Shown in pieces: positions 7,184-13,951 of a stretch of DNA of 16,217 nucleotides (position 1 is its first letter; each line of letters starts with the position of its first letter). The stretch lies in assembly GCA_949440065.1 (NCBI GenBank), contig CASRZP010000023.1, forward strand, positions 1-16,217. The letters run 5' to 3'. Source of the DNA: an uncultured Bacilli bacterium. GTDB taxonomy: Bacteria; Bacillota_I; Bacilli_A; RF39; UBA660. The notes under the pieces are model-generated. The model was not told the DNA's origin. It saw only the letters and a list, made by a program, of their open reading frames with translations, and ran no database searches. The translations under genes were made by a program, and so were the position numbers.

Positions 7184-7418
7184 TATTTTGGAAAAAATGG
7201 AAGAATTTGGCACGAAAGGTTGATTTTTGCACATGAAAGGCAGTAAAAACATTTAAAATTCTACTTATCAACATAATTTTATCAACATAATTTTTGTTGC
7301 TCTTTTATGTCATAGCAAAAAAATTTAGTTGATATTATACTCCTTTTTTATTAGAAAGACAAATATTTTGTTAAAAAAAACAATATTTTATTAATAGATA
7401 GAAAGGAGGGTAAAATTA
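7184..7418. promoter_or_regulatory. repeat-rich divergent control region of the element
   Basis: This noncoding stretch separates the minus-strand peptide-regulator unit from the plus-strand 53-codon ORF. It holds a perfect two-copy 14-bp tandem repeat TTATCAACATAATT (7265-7292). It also has four copies of GTTGAT: plus strand at 7219-7224 and 7328-7333, and minus strand at 7267-7272 and 7281-7286. A near-identical pair AATATTTT(G/A)TTAA lies at 7362-7374 and 7382-7394. A -10-like TATACT lies at 7336-7341 with no good -35. Operators for the LytTR regulator are the likeliest reading. The 9-mers TTATCAACA also resemble DnaA boxes with one mismatch. Confidence 0.5.
7265..7292. repeat. 14-bp tandem repeat, two perfect copies
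   Basis: TTATCAACATAATT is repeated exactly at 7265-7278 and 7279-7292. The reverse complement contains TATGTTGAT, which fits the published LytTR half-site consensus at 8 of 9 positions as I recall it. The 14-bp period is shorter than the roughly 21-bp spacing usual for LytTR dimers. Confidence 0.8.
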
Positions 7419-7580
7419 ATGCAGGAGTATTCGTTGGGAAAAAGTGTAGTTAGTATTTATTATCAGGTAGATGAAAAGATAAAAAAACAAAATTGGTTGG
7501 CTTTGTATCAGGTATTTAATGATATAGCAAAATATTTATGGGAACAAAATATAAATATCGATGATTATTTTTACGGATAG
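7419..7580 (+). CDS. 53-residue hypothetical protein beside the right att core
   Basis: An ORF of 53 codons starts at ATG 7419 behind an excellent AAAGGAGGG ribosome site (7402-7410) and ends at TAG 7578-7580, 11 bases before the right core. The protein is small, aromatic-rich and slightly acidic at its C-terminus, with predicted helical segments around KIKKQNWLALYQVF and IAKYLWEQN. There are no membrane segments, cysteines or recognised motifs. It lies at the opposite end from the integrase and reads toward the att site, antisense to the ATPase 5' part. Small proteins in this position are candidates for the recombination directionality factor that large serine integrases need for excision. 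That is an inference from position and size only. Confidence 0.6.
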   Translation: MQEYSLGKSVVSIYYQVDEKIKKQNWLALYQVFNDIAKYLWEQNINIDDYFYG

Positions 7581-8012
7581 ATAAAAAATGCCTACTCGTT
7601 GGCGCATCCCTCCAGATAAAGAACTAGGGTATTTATCCATAAAATCGCCTAATCCATAAGTTTTCAATAAGTGTTTTATATATTGAATAGAATCAGGGGT
7701 AGTAATATTTAATATATCTGTTCCAATTAGGCAGTTTTCTAGAATAGTTTTCCAAGGAAACAAGGAATCTTTTTGTAGCATGTATCCCATTGTTAGATTT
7801 TCTTTATCAAAGGTAATATTTCCACTAGAAGATTTTTCTAATTCAGATAAAATGGATAAAAGTGAACTTTTACCACATCCACTAGGACCAACGATGGCAA
7901 TAATTTCTCCTTCTTTAATTTCTAGGGTAATATCGTCAATAGCCTTAATTTCATCTTTTAAGTCATGATAACTTTTGGATAAATGTTCTATCTTTAGTAT
8001 TGTTTTTTCCAT
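7536..8012 (-). pseudogene. ABC transporter ATPase, 5' part (split by mobile element)
   Basis: This is the N-terminal half of an SsuB/TauB-class import ATPase, starting 1 base after the binding-protein stop codon. It carries Walker A GPSGCGKSS (about residues 42-50), the Q-loop MLQKDSLFPW and the signature SLSGGMRQRV. Host sequence ends at the core repeat 7592-7599, at Val140. Beyond that, 18 residues are read from the element up to TAA at 7536-7538. The piece lacks Walker B, the catalytic Glu and the switch His, all found at 4249-4591, so it cannot hydrolyse ATP. Fusing the halves at the core gives a continuous frame (RQRV joined to ALIRTLA). Excision would therefore repair the gene exactly. 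Confidence 0.92.
7592..7599. repeat. right attachment-site core
   Basis: CTACTCGT is identical to 4584-4591; the probable crossover dinucleotide TC is at 7596-7597. The element arm is on the left and the host arm (TGGCGCATCC) on the right. Joining both element arms gives a phage-type site with CCTAC-TC-GTAGG symmetry and imperfectly inverted outer arms. Confidence 0.85.
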
Positions 8013-8013
8013 T

Positions 8014-9000
8014 TTAATCCTTAACGTAGATTAAATCTTTGAAGTCAACTTTTTTTTCTAATTCATTTGCATCTATCATGATACTTTGTAAGTGATCAAA
8101 TGATTCCTTAGAAAAATTTGTATTTTTTGGCCATGCATCCATACCTTTGTAACGATCAATCACTTTAATTAAGTCATTTTTAGATGTATCAGGAAATTGT
8201 GTTAAGATAACATCTGCAATGGTAGCACTATCATTTTGATGAACAAAGTCTAATCCCTTTTGTATTGCTCTAGTAAATTTATCAATAATTTCAGGATTTT
8301 TTTCAATGTAGCTTATTTTTGCACTATAAGAAGTATAAGGAACAACTCCTCCTAATTCACCAATGGATGCTACAACGTATCCAAATCCTTGTTGTTCAAC
8401 TTGAGTAGCCTGTGGTTCAAATAAAGTAACAAAATCACCCTGTCCACCGATAAATGCTCCGCTCATGGCAGCAAAAGCAATAGAAGTATCGATAGTTAAA
8501 TCACTTAAAGGATCGATATTGTGTTGTTTTAATACCCATTCAAAAGTCATTTCTGGCATTCCGCCTTTGCGTCCACCAACGACACTTTTTCCTTTTAAAT
8601 TTTCTAAAGTGAAATTTTCAATTTTTTCTCTAGAAACTAGGAAAGAACCATCCTTTTGTGTTAGTTGGGCAAATGTTTTTAGATAGTCTTTTTCTCCACC
8701 ATTATATACGTAGATGGTTGCTTCACTACCTGAAAAACCAATTTGTGCGTCTCCTGATAATACAGCTGCTGTTACTTTATCAGCACCAGGAGTTAAAATT
8801 AGTTCTAGATTAATGCCTTCGTCTTTGAAATAGCCTTTTTCAATAGCAACATACTGTGGAGCGTAAAATACAGTATGTGCTACTTCAGCCATTGTAATTT
8901 TGGTTAAGCCTTGTTCATCTTGTTTAAGATTAAGAAAAACAGCTAAAATTAATGAAAAAATAATGACGATGCCAATAATCCAAGTAACTATTCTTTTCAT
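8014..9000 (-). CDS. ABC transporter substrate-binding protein, SsuA/TauA/NMT1 class
   Basis: The 328-residue extracytoplasmic protein is the binding component of an importer of the sulfonate/nitrate/taurine/thiamine-precursor class. An N-terminal membrane segment (about residues 5-25) follows MKR. There is no lipobox cysteine, so it is probably anchored by an uncleaved segment or cleaved by signal peptidase I. NMT1/SsuA-type features follow: VFYAPQYVAIEKGYFKDEGI near the N-terminus, AAVLSGDAQIGFSG, then LKGKSVVGGRKGGMPEM and GDFVTLFEPQATQVE. AAAGGAAGG is the ribosome site and a promoter lies just upstream. It is the first gene of the operon whose ATPase is interrupted, so the importer is probably inactive while the element is present. 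The ligand cannot be told from sequence. Confidence 0.88.
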   Translation of the reverse strand: MKRIVTWIIGIVIIFSLILAVFLNLKQDEQGLTKITMAEVAHTVFYAPQYVAIEKGYFKDEGINLELILTPGADKVTAAVLSGDAQIGFSGSEATIYVYNGGEKDYLKTFAQLTQKDGSFLVSREKIENFTLENLKGKSVVGGRKGGMPEMTFEWVLKQHNIDPLSDLTIDTSIAFAAMSGAFIGGQGDFVTLFEPQATQVEQQGFGYVVASIGELGGVVPYTSYSAKISYIEKNPEIIDKFTRAIQKGLDFVHQNDSATIADVILTQFPDTSKNDLIKVIDRYKGMDAWPKNTNFSKESFDHLQSIMIDANELEKKVDFKDLIYVKD

Positions 9001-9023
9001 AAAATCCTTCCTTTCTCATTGGT

Positions 9024-9053
9024 ATTATACGCTTCGCTCCCTCAATTGGTTAA
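9024..9053 (-). promoter_or_regulatory. promoter of the ABC importer operon
   Basis: On the minus strand TATAAT (9029-9024) is preceded by TTAACC (9053-9048) with an 18-bp spacer, placing transcription about 17-20 bases before the start codon region. No riboswitch-sized leader fits between promoter and gene, so a TPP or similar riboswitch is absent. Confidence 0.55.
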
Positions 9054-9117
9054 TATTTTTATGTAGGAAAATAGCATAACTTTTTCGTTTTCATATGTTA
9101 TTAGTGAGGTGAAAAAA

Positions 9118-10038
9118 ATGAATTATGATTATCAATTCGGCAATCAGGCTTTTAAGTATGATAATAATACAGGAATAAAATTGACAAAATATCAAATTTT
9201 AGCACCAGAGCAATCACAATCTATGCAGCCAGGAATGGAATATTTGATGAGACCTTTACCTGTTTTTGATAATCCCAATTATCGTGGAAGCGGAAAATTA
9301 AAGGGTAAAGTTGCTATCATTACAGGAGGGGATAGTGGTTTAGGGAGGGCTGCTGCTATTGCTTTTGTTAAAGAAGGTGCAAAAGTAGTGATTCCTTATT
9401 ATAACGAGCATAAGGATGCGGAGTATACCAAAAATTATATTGAAAACTTGGGAGGTGAATGTCTTCTTTTATCTGGTGATATCGCCAATAATCAATTCTG
9501 TCAAAATATTGTAGATAAGACGTTAGAATGCTTTGGAAAAATAGATATTTTAGTCAATAATGCAGGTGTTCAATTTCAACAAGATCATCTAGAAAACATT
9601 ACCAGTGAGCAATTTGATAGAACATTAAAGGTTAATGTATATGGTATGTTTTATTTAACAAAGGCAGTTCTTCCTCATTTGCATTCAGGTAGTTCAATTA
9701 TTAACTTGACTTCAGTAACTACGTTTTATGGTGACCCTCAGTTGATTGATTATGTAACAACGAAGGGAGCTATTGTTGGTTTTACTAGGTCATTAGCAAG
9801 AAATTTGGCTTTGAAAAATATTCGTGTTAATGCAATTTCTCCGGGATTTTTTTGGACACCGTTACAACCAGCCTGTTGGGTAGCAGAAAAGATTCCTTCG
9901 CTTGGAAGTAACGCCGCAATGGCTAGAGGTGCCATGCCTTATGAGTTAGCACCCACGTTTGTATTTTTAGCAAGTGATGATTCAAGTTATGTTACAGGAC
10001 AGGTTATCCACAATAATGGTGGAGAAATTATGGGTTAA
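9118..10038 (+). CDS. NAD(P)-dependent short-chain dehydrogenase, YhdF/YghA (general stress 39) type
   Basis: This is an SDR oxidoreductase with the long N-terminal extension (about 60 residues, including the LAPEQSQSMQPG region) seen in the YghA/YhdF/GSP39 group. The Rossmann motif TGGDSGLG begins at Thr69, followed by NNAG at about 147-150, Asn173, and the catalytic Ser199, Tyr212 and Lys216 (YVTTK). The SPGFFWTPLQPA and VTGQVIHNNGG segments are typical. The start at 9118 is preceded by GAGGTG; the GTG at 9109 falls within that ribosome site and was not used. At 306 residues it is of normal length for this branch. It is transcribed away from the ABC operon. The natural substrate is unknown. 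Confidence 0.9.
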   Translation: MNYDYQFGNQAFKYDNNTGIKLTKYQILAPEQSQSMQPGMEYLMRPLPVFDNPNYRGSGKLKGKVAIITGGDSGLGRAAAIAFVKEGAKVVIPYYNEHKDAEYTKNYIENLGGECLLLSGDIANNQFCQNIVDKTLECFGKIDILVNNAGVQFQQDHLENITSEQFDRTLKVNVYGMFYLTKAVLPHLHSGSSIINLTSVTTFYGDPQLIDYVTTKGAIVGFTRSLARNLALKNIRVNAISPGFFWTPLQPACWVAEKIPSLGSNAAMARGAMPYELAPTFVFLASDDSSYVTGQVIHNNGGEIMG

Positions 10039-10196
10039 GCAATTAACCTTTTTTATTGGAAGAGAAGGGTAATATTATGTTTGATCTTGTTAACTTAAAA
10101 GTATAAAGTTATTTTTAATATTTACAGGTATTTGGCAGTTAAAAATGTCAAGTCCGACTTATTTGCTAGTAATTTTAAAAGAATTAGAAAAAAGCA

Positions 10197-10226
10197 TTGG
10201 GAAAAGTTTACAAAGAGTGATATACT
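10197..10226 (+). promoter_or_regulatory. promoter of the FIST-aldehyde dehydrogenase operon
   Basis: In the 290-base gap after the dehydrogenase gene, TTGGGA (10197-10202) and an extended -10 TGATATACT (10218-10226) are 18 bases apart. The leader of about 95 bases contains an inverted pair AAAATTTC and GAAATTTT but no recognised riboswitch. Nothing else coding is convincing in the gap. Confidence 0.55.
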
Positions 10227-10328
10227 AGTAATGTATATAATAAAAGGCTACTATAATGATAAAAATTTCAAAAAATAAGACAAATGAAATTTTCTAGTTA
10301 TAGGAATGTATTTTAAGGAGTGATGTAA

Positions 10329-11498
10329 ATGTTAAAAGCAAAACTTGGTCACAGTATACTAAGCGATAGTTATGAATCTGGACGTGAAACAGCTTTAATA
10401 GCAGCTAAGGGGTTACGAAATAGTAAATTGGGAATGCTATATACTTCAGATGTTTACGAGCAATCTAAAGTAATCGAAGGTGTAAAAAGTGTTTTTTCTG
10501 ATACACCAGTCATAGGATGTACTTCTTGTGGCGGGGTAATTATTCCTGAAGGAGTAATTGCCAATGATGATGGATTTTCTGCGATGATGGTTTTAGATGA
10601 TAAGGATATGATAGTGGGTGTTGCTGCTAGTCCGAAAAAGGGTGATGCAAGAAAAATGGGACAGCGCCTAGCATTAGAGGCCATTGAAAATTCTGGTACA
10701 AATCAAATTCCAAATTACTTTTATATGGTAGCATCTCCTAAGGAAGAAGAAAGTTATTTAAAAGGAATTGAGGATATTATCGGTAGAGTTCCATTCTTTG
10801 GAGGAAGTGCTGCTGATAATACGGTAAGTGGAAATTGGAAAATTTTCTGTAATGATCAGGTGTTTTCCGATGGATGTGCAGTAGCATTCTTTTATACAGA
10901 TAAATTAATGGGAACGGAGTATACTGGTGCTTATCATGAAACAGAAAATGCGGGAGTAGTTACTAAGATTGATGGAAAAAGAACATTAGTAGAAATTAAT
11001 GGTATGCCAGCATTAAAGCAATATGCTAAGTGGACAGGCTGCAAACCTAAGGAATTAGCTAAAGATAATTTATTAGGAACAACGATTTTAAAACCATTAG
11101 GTGTTAAAAGTGCTATTGGTGATTTTACGGTAATTCGTCATCCAATGTTTGGTAATGATGATGGTTCGATGAATATTGGAAATGACTTGGCAACAGGAAC
11201 TGCTGTTATTCAAATGGCATCTACGGTAGATGAGTTAATTTCATCGACAAAGAAGGCTACCAATGCTTGTAAGAATAAAATTGATACAGACCCTGCTTGT
11301 TATTTCTTAGTTCACTGTGGTGGTAGAAAAGTTGGCATTGGAAATAGAATTAATGAAGTACATAAGGCTATTAAATCAGTAACTAAGGATGTAGCATTTA
11401 TTACGATATTTACTTTTGGTGAGTATGGATACCAAGAACATAATGGAAACATGTGTGGTGGACTAATGTTATCGTTCACGGCAATGAGTGAAAAATAA
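10329..11498 (+). CDS. FIST N and FIST C domain sensory protein
   Basis: The 389-residue protein has the FIST architecture: a FIST_N domain at about residues 30-210 and FIST_C at about 225-370. Supporting segments are VIGCTSCGGVI, the FIST-typical RVPFFGGSAADN, and the C-terminal TFGEYGYQEHNGNMCGGLMLSFT, which is the hallmark of FIST_C. FIST proteins are thought to be small-ligand sensors, usually fused or linked to signalling proteins; here no output domain is attached. No signal peptide is visible, so it is cytoplasmic. AAGGAG provides the ribosome site. It is co-transcribed with an aldehyde dehydrogenase 9 bases downstream, which suggests that it senses or handles a metabolite related to that enzyme; this link is inferred. 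Confidence 0.85.
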   Translation: MLKAKLGHSILSDSYESGRETALIAAKGLRNSKLGMLYTSDVYEQSKVIEGVKSVFSDTPVIGCTSCGGVIIPEGVIANDDGFSAMMVLDDKDMIVGVAASPKKGDARKMGQRLALEAIENSGTNQIPNYFYMVASPKEEESYLKGIEDIIGRVPFFGGSAADNTVSGNWKIFCNDQVFSDGCAVAFFYTDKLMGTEYTGAYHETENAGVVTKIDGKRTLVEINGMPALKQYAKWTGCKPKELAKDNLLGTTILKPLGVKSAIGDFTVIRHPMFGNDDGSMNIGNDLATGTAVIQMASTVDELISSTKKATNACKNKIDTDPACYFLVHCGGRKVGIGNRINEVHKAIKSVTKDVAFITIFTFGEYGYQEHNGNMCGGLMLSFTAMSEK

Positions 11499-11507
11499 GG
11501 AGGATAT

Positions 11508-12950
11508 ATGAAAAATTTAATTGGAAAAGAATGGGTGGATTCAGTTAGTGGAGTAACGATTGATGTTATCAATCCAGCAAATGGAAAGTTGATTGATACA
11601 GTACCGAGTGCAACAAGCGAAGATGTTGACTTAGCAGTAAAAGCAGCAGTGGAAGCACAAGTTGAATGGGCTAGGGTACCAATTCATGAGCGTGCACAAA
11701 TATTAGAAAATTTTGTTAATATTACGATAGAACATGCTAATGATTTAGCTGAATTATTATGTTGTGAAACGGGTAAACCAATTAAGGAAGCAAGAGCAGA
11801 AATTGCCAATATTCCTATATTCTTCAAAGGATATGCAGAAAAAGCAAAGCATCTATATGGAGAAGTGTTACCCATTGGTGGGGAAAAAGGACAAGAGCAT
11901 ACTATCCAATTTACGGTTCGTGAACCTCTTGGTGTAGTAGCTTGCATTCTACCGTTTAATTTCCCAGTTGACCTATTTGGACAAAAAGTACCATCTGCTT
12001 TAGTTATGGGAAATGCCGTAATTGTAAAACCATCTAGTGATAATCCGTTAACGATACATGCCTTATGTGGTTTCTTACAAGAAGCAGGAATTCCTAGTGG
12101 AATTATTCAAGTTATCACGGGTAGTGGAAGTGTTGTAGGACAAGCTTTAGCAGCACATAAGAATGTGCATTTAGTAAGCTTAACGGGTTCTACTAAAGCA
12201 GGAATGGAAACGATGGCAACAGCAAGTGCTAATATGACACATGTTAGTCTAGAGTTAGGTGGAAATGATGCTTTCATTATGTTAGATGATGGCGATATGG
12301 ACTTAGCGGTAAATGAAACTGTTTGGGGACGTTTGTATAACACTGGTCAGGTATGTTGTGCTAGTAAGCGTTTCTTAATTCATAATAGTATTAAGTATGA
12401 ATTTGTAGATAGAATGGTATCTAAAATTAAAGGACTAAAAGTTGGTAATCCATCAGATGAGTCAACAGACATCGGTTGTTTAATTAATGAACAAGCAGCA
12501 ATTACAGTGGAAGAGCAAGTAAATAAGACAATTGCTGAAGGTGCTAAGTTGGTTATTGGTGGAAAACGTGATGGTGCGTTCTATTATCCAACGATTTTAA
12601 CGGATGTAACTCGTGATATGGAAATTGCTAAGGATATGGAAGTATTTGGACCTGTTATTCCAGTAATTGGTTTTGATACAATTGATGAGGCTTTAGAAAT
12701 TGCTAATCAATCATCTTATGGATTATGTGGATGTGTGATTACTGAAGATATGAAGAAAGCATTCTATGTAGCAACTAGTTTAGAAGCTGGTGGTGCAATT
12801 ATTAATGGTGCTAGCTTCTATCGTTCAGCTGAAATGCCATTCGGTGGCTATAAACATTCTGGAATAGGTAATGAAGGAATTTCTACAACATTAGAAGAAA
12901 TGTCTAGATTAAAGACTATCGTGTTAAAGAATGTATTGAAAAACGATTAA
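11508..12950 (+). CDS. NAD(P)-dependent aldehyde dehydrogenase
   Basis: This is an aldehyde dehydrogenase superfamily enzyme that oxidises an aldehyde to its carboxylic acid. Seen directly are the oxyanion Asn151 in LPFNFP, Lys174 in VKPSS, the coenzyme loop LTGSTKAG, the general base Glu249 in LELGGN, and the catalytic Cys283 in NTGQVCCAS. The C-terminal EVFGPV and EMPFGGYKHSGIG motifs complete the family set. At 480 residues it is full length and most like the succinate-semialdehyde, lactaldehyde or glyceraldehyde-3-phosphate (non-phosphorylating) branches. Its substrate cannot be assigned. A near-perfect AAGGAGGAT ribosome site overlaps the stop codon of the FIST gene, so the two form an operon, closed by a terminator. 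Confidence 0.92.
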   Translation: MKNLIGKEWVDSVSGVTIDVINPANGKLIDTVPSATSEDVDLAVKAAVEAQVEWARVPIHERAQILENFVNITIEHANDLAELLCCETGKPIKEARAEIANIPIFFKGYAEKAKHLYGEVLPIGGEKGQEHTIQFTVREPLGVVACILPFNFPVDLFGQKVPSALVMGNAVIVKPSSDNPLTIHALCGFLQEAGIPSGIIQVITGSGSVVGQALAAHKNVHLVSLTGSTKAGMETMATASANMTHVSLELGGNDAFIMLDDGDMDLAVNETVWGRLYNTGQVCCASKRFLIHNSIKYEFVDRMVSKIKGLKVGNPSDESTDIGCLINEQAAITVEEQVNKTIAEGAKLVIGGKRDGAFYYPTILTDVTRDMEIAKDMEVFGPVIPVIGFDTIDEALEIANQSSYGLCGCVITEDMKKAFYVATSLEAGGAIINGASFYRSAEMPFGGYKHSGIGNEGISTTLEEMSRLKTIVLKNVLKND

Positions 12951-12962
12951 TATGTAATAAGG

Positions 12963-12999
12963 AAAGAGAACTTTAAGGAGTAGGAAAAGTTCTTTTTTT
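12963..12999 (+). terminator. intrinsic terminator of the FIST-aldehyde dehydrogenase operon
   Basis: AGAACTTT (12967-12974) pairs perfectly with AAAGTTCT (12986-12993) around an 11-base loop, extendable by A-T and G-U pairs, and is followed by a run of T. Confidence 0.85.
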
Positions 13000-13077
13000 C
13001 TTTCCTCTAATATTATCATTGTCATTAAAAATAAAAGGTACATTAAAAATAAACAAAATTTTTATTGATTGATATTA

Positions 13078-13488
13078 CTAAACATTATTTTTTAAACTTA
13101 TAGAAAGAGCTTTTTTCTCTTCATCTTTTACTGCAACAATATTTTCTGCTACTAATTGTGCTTTTAATTCTTTTAACGTCTTCTGAATAATACGAGAAAC
13201 TTGTCTTTGAGAAATATGGAATCTTGAAGCAATTTCTGTTTGGGTATATGTAGTATTATGGTAAAAGCCATAGTATAGTCTTATAATCTCCCTTTTTCTA
13301 TCAGGAAGCTCGTTAACAAGGTATCTTAATTCTTTGTACATTTCTTCTTGCTCATATGTTAATACTAAATCATAATCACTACTAATTATCTCCTCTAACG
13401 ATAATTCGTTTCCTTCTTCGTCTTCATGTACTATACTATTGATATCGCTCATGCCTTTCGTTTTTGATAATTTTCGTAAAAACATCAA
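13078..13488 (-). pseudogene. sigma-70 family factor, C-terminal remnant (regions 3-4)
   Basis: The 130-odd residues match only the end of a sigma-70 family factor of the SigE/SigK type. A linker (FLRKLSKTK, then DEEGNELSLEEII) is followed by region 4 with LPDRKREIIRLYYGF and the helix-turn-helix TQTEIASRFHISQRQVSRI. Core-binding and -10-recognition region 2 is missing entirely. An in-frame stop precedes the putative TTG/ATG start at 13488/13485 and no ribosome site is present, so this is best read as a 5'-truncated gene. It meets a Fic remnant on the other strand at the truncation point. A functional stand-alone region-4 protein is possible but less likely. Confidence 0.7.
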
Positions 13489-13506
13489 TATTTAAATGAT
13501 ACCTTA

Positions 13507-13845
13507 ATGCATTTAAGAAAAGATATTAAAAAAGTGACAAATCAAGAAGGTTTGGGGACCTTTTTAGCAAAGTATTATTCTAATTTAAATATGGCTCACC
13601 CATTTAGGGAGGGAAACGGTCGAACGATTAGGGAATTTCTTCGTCAATTAGTGTATCACTATACGTTTTTGTTACCATTAGAAGGCACTTATGAATTAGA
13701 TTATTCCTTAATGGATAGTAAAAAATTGCTAGAAGCCACCATAGATAGTGTGTATCATGATAATCATTTATTAGAGATTGAATTTGCTAAAGGTTTAGTC
13801 TTAAAAGCTAGGGAAATAGATGAAGGGAAAAAATTCAAAAAATAA
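13507..13845 (+). pseudogene. Fic-domain protein, C-terminal remnant
   Basis: The 112 residues contain the Fic active-site motif HPFREGNGRT, with the flanking YYSNLNMA and FLRQLVYHY helices typical of Fic AMP-transferases, which modify target hydroxyls with AMP. The preceding half of the Fic fold is missing. The open frame continues only nine codons upstream of ATG 13507 before a stop at 13477-13479, and those codons (QYLNDTL) look like ordinary Fic sequence rather than leader. There is no ribosome site. It is therefore probably a 5'-truncated relic, though the catalytic motif itself is intact. A terminator follows the gene. Confidence 0.7.
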
Positions 13846-13868
13846 GAATCATGGTAAATTTTGGAAAT

Positions 13869-13896
13869 GGAGTAAAAGTTACTCTTTTTCTTTTTT
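13869..13896 (+). terminator. intrinsic terminator after the Fic remnant
   Basis: GAGTAA (13870-13875) and TTACTC (13879-13884) form a 6-bp stem with a 3-base loop, extended by G-U, and are followed by a long T-rich run. Confidence 0.75.
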
Positions 13897-13913
13897 CTTC
13901 TTAAAAAATAGAG

Positions 13914-13919
13914 TATAAT
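13914..13919 (+). promoter_or_regulatory. -10 element of the pcrA promoter
   Basis: A perfect TATAAT lies 32 bases before the pcrA start codon. The -35 position falls in a T-rich run with no good match. An AGGAGGG ribosome site (13939-13945) lies 6 bases before the ATG. Confidence 0.5.
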
Positions 13920-13951
13920 TGATAATGAAGTCAATATGAGGAGGGTTTGCA

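Larger units (their letters stand above)
4584..7599. mobile_element. compact serine-integrase element inserted in the ABC ATPase gene
   Basis: An 8-bp direct repeat CTACTCGT occurs at 4584-4591 and 7592-7599. Outside it, the two flanks are the two in-frame halves of one ATPase gene. Inside lies about 3008 bp holding a large serine recombinase, a LytTR response regulator, a 29-codon ORF, a repeat-rich control region and a 53-codon ORF. The integrase gene ends about 20 bases from the left core, the usual int-next-to-att arrangement. No structural, replication, resistance or transfer genes are visible. The element may be a degenerate or minimal integrative element, or a self-contained regulated insertion. 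Boundaries are well supported by the reading-frame reconstruction; mobility is inferred. Confidence 0.88.

Noticed and set aside
9001..9117. Possible TPP or other riboswitch before the NMT1/SsuA-class importer
   Set aside because: The promoter sits about 25 bases before the start codon, leaving no room for an aptamer, and no conserved riboswitch core is visible.
10077..10106. Nine-codon ORF with an AGAAGGG-like site after the dehydrogenase gene
   Set aside because: Too short to support. It lies upstream of the predicted FIST promoter and is not linked to any regulatory structure I can see.
11312..12343. Long minus-strand open frames opposite the FIST and aldehyde dehydrogenase genes
   Set aside because: They have no ribosome sites, have implausible compositions, and overlap genes with clear catalytic motifs. 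They are antisense shadows.
13023..13053. Direct repeat CATTAAAAATAAA at 13023 and 13041
   Set aside because: Low-complexity AT-rich sequence between convergent genes, with no site or gene attached. Chance is adequate.
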